Shown: in pieces, positions 1 to 5,335 of the stretch
Layout: the number at the start of each line of letters is the position of its first letter
How positions within the stretch are numbered: position 1 is the first letter of the stretch
Assembly (NCBI GenBank): GCA_964387775.1
Contig: CAYLZO010000283.1
Location: 1 to 6,015, forward strand
From: CAYLZO01 sp964387775
GTDB taxonomy: Bacteria; Chloroflexota; Anaerolineae; JAAYZQ01
Length of the DNA: 6,015 nt
Reading direction: 5' to 3'
The notes under the pieces: model-generated
What the model saw: only the letters and a program-made list of their open reading frames with translations
Databases searched by the model: none
What the model was told of the DNA's origin: nothing
Position numbers and translations under genes: made by a program

Positions 1-251
1 GTCTCAATACCCTCGCTGGTGGGCAGCCTATTCCGACCGGCCGCACAGCGAGAGATTGGCGGCTGGGCCTAGTCTCAATACCCTCGCTGGTGGGCAGCCT
101 ATTCCGACTGGTTCGAGTACGGCCAGTGGCAAGGCCGGGAGAAGTCTCAATACCCTCGCTGGTGGGCAGCCTATTCCGACAACCCGAAGAGGAGGAAGAG
201 ACGATGGCAGACAGGTCTCAATACCCTCGCTGGTGGGCAGCCTATTCCGAC
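1..251 (-). CRISPR. CRISPR array, leader-proximal end (4 repeats, 3 spacers, continues past left edge)
   Basis: Four identical 37-bp repeats lie at 1-37, 72-108, 144-180 and 215-251. On the plus strand each begins GTCTCAATAC and ends CTATTCCGAC. They are separated by three unrelated spacers of 34, 35 and 34 bp (38-71, 109-143, 181-214). On the minus strand the repeat begins GTCGGAAT and ends ATTGAGAC, which resembles the conserved ATTGAAAC-type end that becomes the 8-nt 5' crRNA handle in many type I and III systems. A sigma70-like promoter pointing left sits at 475-503. Both facts say the array is transcribed leftward, so the repeat at 215-251 is the leader-proximal one and 181-214 would be the newest spacer. 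The repeat is only weakly structured: GCTG pairs with CAGC around a 5-nt loop. No repeat in the window is degenerate, as expected at the leader end. The far end lies outside the window. Confidence 0.97.
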
Positions 252-474
252 AGCCATTTCGAAACGTGGGTACTACACCCCACTTTTTCCCCTCTGGGCC
301 GCGAAAATAGGGAGAGCACCCCTCCTCCGAGCCGGTATTCGCCTGTTCTCAGGGTCCCACAAACCACCCGCGTGGGCAGTGCATGGTTTTGGCCATGACC
401 CCCTCTCCCGGCCCGATCCCCTGCACCAAGCCTTCTTTTCGTTACCATAGGTGAAGGCCGCCGGACGTGAGGAC
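252..474 (-). promoter_or_regulatory. CRISPR leader (transcribed leftward into the array)
   Basis: This non-coding stretch lies between the array promoter and the first repeat, and with the promoter region it accounts for the roughly 300 bp without a gene between array and WYL gene. It contains the palindrome TTTCGAAA at 257-264, six bases from the first repeat. It also has GTGGG (266-270) facing CCCAC (279-283), and CATGG (382-386) facing CCATG (393-397). Leaders typically hold the transcription start and the signals that direct Cas1-Cas2 to the first repeat. Which of these motifs matter cannot be told from one sequence. No convincing ORF on either strand belongs here. Confidence 0.7.
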
Positions 475-493
475 AGTATATCACGAAATCCGG
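461..493. promoter_or_regulatory. inverted repeat over the array -10, candidate operator
   Basis: CCGGA and CGTGA (461-470) face TCACG (481-485) and TCCGG (489-493). The inner arms are 10 nt apart, and a 3-nt AAA interrupts the right side. The dyad spans the -10 box of the array promoter (475-480) and part of its spacer. A factor bound here would block or modulate pre-crRNA transcription. The adjacent divergent WYL protein is the obvious candidate ligand, but that is inference. Confidence 0.4.
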
Positions 494-503
494 CACTGGT
501 CAA
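475..503 (-). promoter_or_regulatory. sigma70-like promoter of the CRISPR array
   Basis: On the minus strand TTGACC (498-503) is followed by exactly 17 bases and then TATACT (475-480). Each hexamer is one base from the consensus TTGACA or TATAAT, and the spacing is ideal. Initiation would fall near 468, giving a leader transcript that enters the array at 251. The promoter lies about 50-80 bp upstream of the divergent WYL gene, so a regulator bound here could affect both directions. No comparable plus-strand promoter for the WYL gene was found. Confidence 0.75.
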
Positions 504-554
504 CCAAGGGGAAGGGCGCGCATTTCCCTCCACCCGCGCAAAGGAGGAAGAAGC

Positions 555-2417
555 ATGTATACCCCGGAGGTTCCGATGCTCGATCCCGATGCCACCTTTC
601 TCGCCGAACCCTGGTCCCTGGCGGCCCGGTCCTTCTTGCACGACGCCGCCCGCTGCCTGGCCCTGGCCCATCAAGGTCAACTGCGCCTCGACGCTCGGGG
701 GCAGCTCGCGGCCGGCGCCATCGACCGCCTGGTCGACGAGTTGATCCTCAAGCCTCGAGCCCCCAATCCCCAACGCCAGGCGCAGTGGCCCGGCCTGAGC
801 TTCACCCTCGACCTCCTCGGACAGGCCGGCTACCTGGCCGCCGGCGACAGTCTGTTGCTCCTGGCCCCCGCCGTCCACGATTGGCTCGGTCTGCCGGCTT
901 CCATTCAGTTGGATCGCATCCGACAGGTATGGTGGCTGGCGCCACTGGTGAACACCCGCTGGTTGCCCGTCAACCGGCGGCAGCGCCCCCTGGACAGCCA
1001 CTGGCGGTCGCTCATTCTCCACACGTGTCGCTGGGCCGTTGCCTTGCCGGCCGACGAATGGACGCCAGCAGAGGGCCTCGCCCACCACCTCTCGGAGCAG
1101 GGCGCCATCCAGGCCACCGGCGCCGGCGCCAACCTACCCCGCGTCCGTCGCGCCTTGCGACGCCAGAGCCTGGCCCTCGCCGATTTCCTGCTCCAGGTGG
1201 CCCTGCCCCGCCTGGGCCTGATCGAGCTGCGCCCCGGAGACGATGGCCTCCATCTGCGTCCCACGCCCGGCGGCGCGGAGTGGCTCCACGCCGCCCTGGA
1301 ACGCGCCGACCTGCTGGCCCATCCGCCCCAGGATGCCTCGGTGGAGATGATCGTGCCTGCCGGCGGTCCCGTTTTTCCATCGGCCGAATCGTCGGCCGTG
1401 ATCATCGATCTGGACCTGCGGATCACCATACCCCTCTCCGCACCCATCCTCTGCACCTTCGAGCTTTGCCACGTGGCCCAGCTTCTCACACCTGGCCCGC
1501 CGGCCCGCTACCGGATCACCAAAGAGAGCCTCCGCCAGGGCGTCGCCTGGGGCTACCCGGTTGCCGACGTCCTCTTTATGCTGGATCGCTTCAGCGGCGA
1601 AGGGCTGCCCTCGGCCGTCGTGACCCAGCTCGAAAGGTGGCGGACTGAGATGAAGGCCATGGCCTGCGAGCCGGGCTATCGCCTGCGCACCGAGGCGCCC
1701 CCGCTGTTGGACGCCCTCCGGCAGTGCGAACCCTTCCGCCGCCGCACGGCGCCCCTGGCCAACGACCAGGACGCCTGGGTCAGCCGCACCGAGGCCCCCG
1801 GTCTCTTTCGCTACCTGCGCCGGCTGGGGTACGATCTGGCCCTGCCCCAGGACCCCAACGACTGGCCCCTGCAACCGCGCCTGCATCAGCCCCTGCCTCT
1901 CTCCCAACTTCTCGTGCTGCTCCGCACCTACCGGCAGCTCCGACGCCTCGTCCCCGGCCTGGCCGTCCTCGATTCCAGAGGAATGCCTACGGATCTTCAG
2001 GAACTGGAGCAGTCTCTCGCCGCCAGCCTATCCCCCGGCGACATGGCCGCGGTCGAGCGCCTGGTCGAGTCTCACGTCACCTTTCTCCAACACCACCTCA
2101 GGCGGGGCCGTTCGGACCCTGAGAAAGAGAAAGTCGAATCGCCGGACCGCGCCGGGGAAGGGGCCTCTGGCTCTCCCAGGTCCAGCCTTCAAGACCTTGA
2201 GGCCAGCTTGCAGAGCGCCATCGAAGCTGGCGTCGGCCTGGACATCACCTACGCCGACACCCAGGGGCAGGTCACGCGCCGCCGCATCCGCCCGCTCCAC
2301 CTGGAGACCCGCTGGAAGCGGCGCTACCTGCTGGCCTATTGCCAGCTCCGCCAGGACGAGCGCCACTTCCGCCTGGATCGCATCGTCGATGTAGAGGAGG
2401 CGGGGGATAGGGAATGA
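555..2417 (+). CDS. WYL-domain protein with XPB/Ssl2-type helicase-associated region
   Basis: This 620-aa protein is probably a ligand-sensing regulator linked to the CRISPR locus. The start at 555 follows AAGGAGG (541-547) at a good distance; a second ATG at 576 has no such site. Residues 1-281 are mostly helical-looking, rich in Leu, Ala and Arg, and not recognised. Residues about 282-362 (VIIDLDLRITIP through YRITKESLRQG to the Leu-Pro and Trp end) match the helicase-associated region seen at the N terminus of XPB/Ssl2-like proteins. A charged linker of about 517-543 leads to a WYL domain at about 545-617, with RRIRPLHLE, RYLLAYC (590-596) and HFRLDRI (604-610). WYL domains bind nucleic acid or nucleotide ligands, and several act as CRISPR regulators, for example Sll7009 near a Synechocystis array, or as effector modulators alongside Cas13d. 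No helicase motor motifs are seen. The gene diverges from the array promoter and converges on cas2. DNA binding and targets are unproven. Confidence 0.85.
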   Translation: MYTPEVPMLDPDATFLAEPWSLAARSFLHDAARCLALAHQGQLRLDARGQLAAGAIDRLVDELILKPRAPNPQRQAQWPGLSFTLDLLGQAGYLAAGDSLLLLAPAVHDWLGLPASIQLDRIRQVWWLAPLVNTRWLPVNRRQRPLDSHWRSLILHTCRWAVALPADEWTPAEGLAHHLSEQGAIQATGAGANLPRVRRALRRQSLALADFLLQVALPRLGLIELRPGDDGLHLRPTPGGAEWLHAALERADLLAHPPQDASVEMIVPAGGPVFPSAESSAVIIDLDLRITIPLSAPILCTFELCHVAQLLTPGPPARYRITKESLRQGVAWGYPVADVLFMLDRFSGEGLPSAVVTQLERWRTEMKAMACEPGYRLRTEAPPLLDALRQCEPFRRRTAPLANDQDAWVSRTEAPGLFRYLRRLGYDLALPQDPNDWPLQPRLHQPLPLSQLLVLLRTYRQLRRLVPGLAVLDSRGMPTDLQELEQSLAASLSPGDMAAVERLVESHVTFLQHHLRRGRSDPEKEKVESPDRAGEGASGSPRSSLQDLEASLQSAIEAGVGLDITYADTQGQVTRRRIRPLHLETRWKRRYLLAYCQLRQDERHFRLDRIVDVEEAGDRE

Positions 2418-2499
2418 CTCGCTTGTTCGACATCGCCAATGGCAGCAGAGCCTGGACCCAGAACGCTTCTTCGACCAGGTTTCCGCCCTAGACGAGTAG
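2414..2499 (+). pseudogene. possible decayed or frameshifted small ORF overlapping the WYL gene stop
   Basis: An ATG overlaps the WYL stop (ATGA, 2414-2417), a usual sign of translational coupling. It reads MTRLFDIAN and then loses a coding-like pattern, ending at a TAG at 2489. One frame over, from 2440, the sequence reads WQQSLDPERFFDQVSALDE and stops at 2497, with mostly G or C at third codon positions. One base missing near 2438 would explain the switch; repaired, the product would be about 28 aa. It could be the stump of a larger deleted gene downstream of the WYL gene, or chance. The family is not recognised. Confidence 0.25.
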
Positions 2500-2501
2500 G
2501 A

Positions 2502-2560
2502 AGCCTTGCGAGGGTGTGAGCCGGCCAGCGGCCGGCTCACACCCTCGCAAGGCTCTTTTA
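2502..2560 (+). terminator. long perfect hairpin terminator between WYL gene and cas2
   Basis: The arms 2502-2526 and 2530-2554 are perfectly complementary over 25 bp, with a 3-nt AGC loop, followed by CTTTTA. This is a rho-independent terminator for the rightward WYL transcript. It also sits directly downstream of the convergent cas2 stop (2561-2563), so it probably ends the operon as well, although the minus-strand tail (TTCCTACTC) is poor in T. The stem is much longer than most terminators, so a domesticated palindromic repeat is possible. Confidence 0.85.
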
Positions 2561-2842
2561 TCAGATGATGGCAAACTCTCGCAGCAACTGCACCTCGCGT
2601 CCCACGCCCAGCGTCTCGACGCGTCCCACGTCGGCGCTGCACAGGTGGTAGAGCCGCACATTGTCCTCGCTCAGGTCGATCAGCCCTTTCAGGCGCCTGA
2701 CCATCTCGCGGTAGACGGCCGGCTTCAGGTCGCACTCAAAGACACTCTCCTGCACGTGTTCGCCATAGCCCTTGAGCATCTTCATCACCCGCAGTCGCCG
2801 CTTGTCGTTCTGGGCAATGTCGTAGGCCACGACGACAAACAC
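2561..2842 (-). CDS. cas2: CRISPR-associated endoribonuclease-fold protein Cas2
   Basis: This 93-aa protein has the usual Cas2 length. It begins MFVVVAYDIAQNDKRR, the first ferredoxin-like beta strand with the conserved Asp (D8). KMLKGYGEHVQESVFECDL follows at about residues 21-39 and VRLYHLC at about 62-68, all family signatures. Cas2 dimers bridge two Cas1 dimers in the integrase that inserts new spacers at the leader-repeat junction. The start is GTG (2840-2842), preceded by a G-rich Shine-Dalgarno-like stretch (AAAGGGGGG). It lies 21 nt after cas1 and is the last gene of the minus-strand operon, ending at the shared terminator. Identification is firm from sequence. Confidence 0.96.
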   Translation of the reverse strand: MFVVVAYDIAQNDKRRLRVMKMLKGYGEHVQESVFECDLKPAVYREMVRRLKGLIDLSEDNVRLYHLCSADVGRVETLGVGREVQLLREFAII

Positions 2843-2863
2843 CTCGCCCCCCTTTCGGCGTCC

Positions 2864-3871
2864 CTAGCGGATGAGCAGCGGCCCGTAGGCCTGTTGCTGG
2901 CCTTGGATGCAGCGGGCCAGGTGTTCGGCCTGTTTCTCGAGACACTGCCGGTAGCTCAGCAGTTGGCCGAGCGGATGATAACGGACCTTGATCCCCATCT
3001 GCTCGTCGTATTCGGCCAGGAACAGCCGCCGCACATCGTCGGTCATCCGTGATCCAGCTTGGCCGGCGACCTGTTGGAAGTCTATCTCCGGCTTCAGGTC
3101 GGCGCCACGCACCAACCGTAGCACCAAGCGGTCCACGACGACCGGTCGAAACTCTTCCTGCAAGTCCAGGGCCAGCGAGGGCCGGCCATAGTCCAGGGCG
3201 TGGAAGAAGCCCACGTCGGGGTCGAGGCCGATGCCGTACAGGGCGCTGATCACGTCGTTGAGGAGCAGCGTGTAGCCAAAGCTGAGCATGGCGTTGACCG
3301 GGTCCGGGGGTGGATGGTAGGCTCGCCCTTCAAAGTCCCACGTTTTGCTGTCGAACAGTCGCGGCCATACACCAAAGTAGGCGGCCGCCCCACTCCCTTC
3401 GTAGCCTCGCAGCGAGTCGACGCTGTCTGCACGGGCGGCCTTTTCCATCTGTTCGACGATGACTCTCACAGCGTGCCGACCTCGATCGCCCAACGCATCG
3501 CCATAGTGGCGCAGCACGACGGCCTGGTTGTGCAACTTGCCGGCGACCACCGCCCGGGCCAGGGGCAGCGCTTGGGTCGGGTCCATCACCGTCAGGATCT
3601 GCTGGACCCGCAGCGCGCTGTGCTTGGGCACGGGGCCCACCAGGCGGAAGCCAAAGCGGCCACTCTGGCTCTGATAGATGACGTCCACCCCCCGCCGCAC
3701 CAACTCGTAGAGCAGCGGTGTGCTAGCGCCCACGCCTCGCCCCATGAGGACCAGTTGATCCAGCGAGCCGAGGGGCGCCTCGCCCACTTGTTGCCCCTCG
3801 TGGCGGATGATCATCCGCTCGCCGTCTTTGTACAGACGATGGCCTTGGGTGTCCACTATCAGTCGTTCCAT
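2864..3871 (-). CDS. cas1: CRISPR spacer integrase Cas1
   Basis: This 335-aa protein matches the normal length of stand-alone Cas1. An N-terminal beta-rich domain (about 1-80, MERLIVDTQGHRLYKDGERM) is followed by the helical catalytic domain. The metal-binding residues are visible: E158 in GYEGSGAAAYF, H224 in FFHALDYGRPSLALD, and E239 in DLQEEFRP. Cas1 catalyses integration of prespacers into the array with Cas2. The ATG at 3869-3871 follows a perfect GGAGGTGA site. The gene lies 43 nt after the RT gene and in a different frame, so this is a separate Cas1 next to a separate RT rather than the RT-Cas1 fusion known from Marinomonas or Fusicatenibacter. The association with an RT suggests a type III system, but no effector gene is in view. 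Confidence 0.97.
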   Translation of the reverse strand: MERLIVDTQGHRLYKDGERMIIRHEGQQVGEAPLGSLDQLVLMGRGVGASTPLLYELVRRGVDVIYQSQSGRFGFRLVGPVPKHSALRVQQILTVMDPTQALPLARAVVAGKLHNQAVVLRHYGDALGDRGRHAVRVIVEQMEKAARADSVDSLRGYEGSGAAAYFGVWPRLFDSKTWDFEGRAYHPPPDPVNAMLSFGYTLLLNDVISALYGIGLDPDVGFFHALDYGRPSLALDLQEEFRPVVVDRLVLRLVRGADLKPEIDFQQVAGQAGSRMTDDVRRLFLAEYDEQMGIKVRYHPLGQLLSYRQCLEKQAEHLARCIQGQQQAYGPLLIR

Positions 3872-3891
3872 CGTTCACCTCCGTCAATTCG

Positions 3892-3918
3892 GTAAGGCAA
3901 ATTGCCAATTTGCCCTAC
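3892..3918. repeat. imperfect palindrome in the RT-cas1 gap
   Basis: GGCAAATT (3896-3903) and AATTTGCC (3907-3914) pair around a 3-nt loop. After one mismatch, three more outer pairs extend the stem to 3892 and 3918. The palindrome contains the RT stop codon (3915-3917) and lies about 20 nt upstream of the cas1 start. It is AT-richer than its surroundings and has no T-tract, so it looks more like a small repeat element or an mRNA processing or attenuation hairpin than a terminator. Confidence 0.6.
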
Positions 3919-4805
3919 ACGCTGAACTCGGCGCCCAGGAAGCAAAAGTCCGGCCCGAAGGGCAAGACGCCCGTCTTCTCTGGGTTCAGGGTCAGGTCCA
4001 GGTCGTCGAGCACCACGGCGGCCAGGTTCAGGGCTTGCCGGGCCTCTTCCGGGTCGGCGCACATCACGACCCAGTCATCGGCATAGCGCACCAGGGCCAG
4101 TCCGGCCTCGACCAGGGCCACGTCGAAGGGATGCAGGTACACGTTTGCCAGCAGGGGCGAGATGACGGCGCCCTGAGCCACGCCTTGCCCCGGCGCCGTC
4201 GCGCCCACCGCCAGCCAGCCAGCGATCAGGTCCAGGACTCGGTCATCGGCGGTTGGCGCTACCAAGGCCAGCAACCCCTCGTGCAGGATCGTGTCAAAGT
4301 AGGCCTCGATATCGGCGTCGGCCACCCAGGCCCGCCCCTGCGCCTCATGCCACAGCACGTGGGCAACGGCCGTGAACACCGACCGCTCGGGACGGAAGCC
4401 GTGACTGCACGAGAGGAACGTTTCCTCCCAGAGAGGTTCCAGCAGGTTCTTGACCACCCGCTGCGTGACCCTGTCGGTCACTGTCGGGATGCCCAAGCGC
4501 CGGGTGCAAGCCCTCCCTGGCCTGCGGCCTTCCTCCCCGCAGGCGGGGGGGATTGAGGGGGGGCGTCGACGGGGGACATCGAACCAAAGGAGAGGACTGG
4601 GATGGTAAGCGCCAGCCGCCAGGTCCGCTTGCAGGGCCTGGATGCGCCCCTGCCAGTCGGTCTCCCAGTCGGCGATGGTCACGCCGTCTAGCCCGGCGCC
4701 CTGCTGCCGCGCCGCCACGGTCCGTCCACCTCGCACCTCCATCCAGGCCCGGTGCAAGTTGTAGCCGTCACAGACTTGCTCGTAGCGCACGATGCTGTGT
4801 TCCAT
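3915..4805 (-). CDS. stand-alone CRISPR-associated reverse transcriptase (group II intron-type)
   Basis: This 296-aa RNA-dependent DNA polymerase shows motifs in order: GAGLDGVTI (36-44), RRLGIPTVTDRVTQ (102-115), GFRPERS (136-142), DADIEAYFD with the catalytic Asp near 165, QGAVISPLLANVYL (211-224), YADD (241-244), LTLNPEKTGVLPF (271-283) and FLGAEF (289-294). It ends right after the FLG motif, so the maturase/thumb and endonuclease domains of group II intron proteins are absent. Such RTs beside cas1 allow spacers to be acquired from RNA; that is known for RT-Cas1 fusions and inferred here. The ATG at 4803-4805 follows GGAGGAGG; an upstream in-frame TTG at 4832 lies inside a palindrome and is unlikely. 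About 20 Pro/Arg/Gly-rich residues (about 79-101) between the first two motifs look like an in-frame repeat insertion. The catalytic motifs are intact. Confidence 0.95.
   Translation of the reverse strand: MEHSIVRYEQVCDGYNLHRAWMEVRGGRTVAARQQGAGLDGVTIADWETDWQGRIQALQADLAAGAYHPSPLLWFDVPRRRPPSIPPACGEEGRRPGRACTRRLGIPTVTDRVTQRVVKNLLEPLWEETFLSCSHGFRPERSVFTAVAHVLWHEAQGRAWVADADIEAYFDTILHEGLLALVAPTADDRVLDLIAGWLAVGATAPGQGVAQGAVISPLLANVYLHPFDVALVEAGLALVRYADDWVVMCADPEEARQALNLAAVVLDDLDLTLNPEKTGVLPFGPDFCFLGAEFSV
4503..4566. repeat. GC-rich palindromic repeat inserted in frame in the RT gene
   Basis: The RT region for residues about 80-101 is built of long C and G runs. It contains the inverted repeat GCCTGCGG (4520-4527) and CCGCAGGC (4537-4544), with an overlapping CCCCGC/GCGGGG pair at 4535-4546. 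The peptide (RPPSIPPACGEEG...) is unlike the compact loop expected between RT motifs 1 and 2. It resembles the G/C-run palindromic repeats scattered in many high-GC genomes. The insertion boundaries are approximate and judged only by protein alignment from memory. Confidence 0.5.
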
Positions 4806-4826
4806 CTTTCCTCCTCCTTCGCCGAC

Positions 4827-4871
4827 TAGCAAGTAACAAGTGACAAGAAACTTGTCACTTGTTACTTGCTA
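4827..4871. repeat. perfect 21-bp palindrome in the RNase H-RT gap
   Basis: The arms 4827-4847 and 4851-4871 are perfectly complementary around an AAA loop. Each arm repeats short words (AAGTAACAAG, AAGTGACAAG). It contains the RNase H stop codon (4869-4871) and ends about 22 nt before the RT start. No T-tract follows on the minus strand, so it is not a standard terminator. It looks like a small repetitive element used as the end of the upstream gene, which may fold in the polycistronic mRNA and tune RT expression. Confidence 0.75.
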
Positions 4872-5291
4872 CTCGATACTTCCTAACCCCGCTTGTAACG
4901 CTTCCCCGGCCAGCGCGTCGGCCAGGCGATTCCGCTCGCGGGGGATGAAAGCCAGTGTCGCTGCTGGCAGTCGGGCCAGCAGGCGCGAGGCTTGCTCGTG
5001 CAAGGGTGCCAGCTTCCGATCCCGCACCGCGAAGCGGCCGGCCATCTGGCCGACGACGATCTGGCTATCGGTCAGAAACGCTGCGCCTGGGTCGGGCCGG
5101 GCCAGGGCCAGTTCCAGCCCCAGAATGAGGGCTTCATACTCGGCCTCGTTGTTGGTCATGCCCTCCAGGCAGCAACTGGCTGCGTCGAGAATCTGGCCGG
5201 CGGCGTTGCGCACCACCACGGCCACGCCACTCCCGCGACCCAGCGAGTCGATGGCCGCATCGCAGAAGTAGTGGATCGTCTCGCCGTTCAT
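4869..5291 (-). CDS. RNase H-like protein (type 1 fold) next to the RT
   Basis: This 140-aa protein is counted from the ATG at 5289-5291. It has the RNase H order and catalytic tetrad: D11 in YFCDAAIDSLGRGSGVAVVV, E49 in TNNEAEYEALILGLELAL, D75 in LTDSQIVVGQM, and D125 in IPRERNRLADALA. The TNNxAEY and TDS signatures match the short RNase HI-like proteins lacking a hybrid-binding domain. RNase H cleaves RNA in RNA:DNA hybrids. Its place directly before the RT, 63 nt away, suggests removal of the RNA template after cDNA synthesis, which is inference. In-frame ATGs at 5306 and 5327 fall inside a heptamer tandem repeat and would add a meaningless MEDGEWRMENGE extension; the 5291 start uses GGAG motifs of the repeat as its ribosome binding site. 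It could instead be a housekeeping-type homolog captured by the operon. Confidence 0.9.
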   Translation of the reverse strand: MNGETIHYFCDAAIDSLGRGSGVAVVVRNAAGQILDAASCCLEGMTNNEAEYEALILGLELALARPDPGAAFLTDSQIVVGQMAGRFAVRDRKLAPLHEQASRLLARLPAATLAFIPRERNRLADALAGEALQAGLGSIE

Positions 5292-5292
5292 C

Positions 5293-5334
5293 TCTCCATT
5301 CTCCATTCTCCATTCTCCATCCTCCATCCTCCAT
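5293..5334. repeat. heptamer tandem repeat (6 units) before the RNase H start
   Basis: Four copies of TCTCCAT (5293-5320) are followed by two of CCTCCAT (5321-5334), then a decayed CCTACC. Read on the minus strand each unit supplies GGAG and ATG. The array fills the 44-nt gap between the cold-shock gene stop (5336-5338) and the RNase H ATG (5291). Seven-base tandem repeats are known in other bacterial genomes, such as the short repeats of cyanobacteria. Changes in copy number would alter the spacing and number of ribosome binding sites, and would shift frame for any start inside the repeat. Confidence 0.9.
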
Positions 5335-5335
5335 C

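Noticed and set aside
266..288. Weak plus-strand terminator next to the array (GTGGG/CCCAC followed by TTTTT)
   Set aside because: The stem is only 5 bp with an 8-nt loop, and no rightward gene ends here. I treat it as part of the leader.
56..398. Small plus-strand ORFs reading through the CRISPR repeats
   Set aside because: The repeated peptide (SLNTLAGGQPIP) is simply the translated CRISPR repeat, and the array is transcribed on the other strand.
273..1907. Long open frames opposite the WYL gene on the minus strand (273-1088, 1134-1907) and in another plus frame (467-1648)
   Set aside because: They are shadows caused by high GC content, with low-complexity Arg/Pro/Gly-rich products, no domains and poor starts.
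3200..4556. Plus-strand open frames across cas1 and RT
   Set aside because: They are antisense to genes with intact catalytic motifs and give products without recognisable features.
3871..4805. RT and Cas1 as a split RT-Cas1 fusion
   Set aside because: The two ORFs are in different frames, each has its own stop or Shine-Dalgarno sequence, and 43 nt including a palindrome separate them. Both have complete domains, so they are separate genes.
3915..4805. Group II intron or diversity-generating retroelement
   Set aside because: The RT lacks maturase and endonuclease domains, no intron domain V-like hairpin is seen nearby, and there is no template/variable repeat pair. The cas operon context explains the RT.
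4806..4832. Upstream TTG start for the RT (nine extra residues)
   Set aside because: It lies within the palindrome and lacks a ribosome binding site. The added residues encode the Shine-Dalgarno region of the ATG at 4805.
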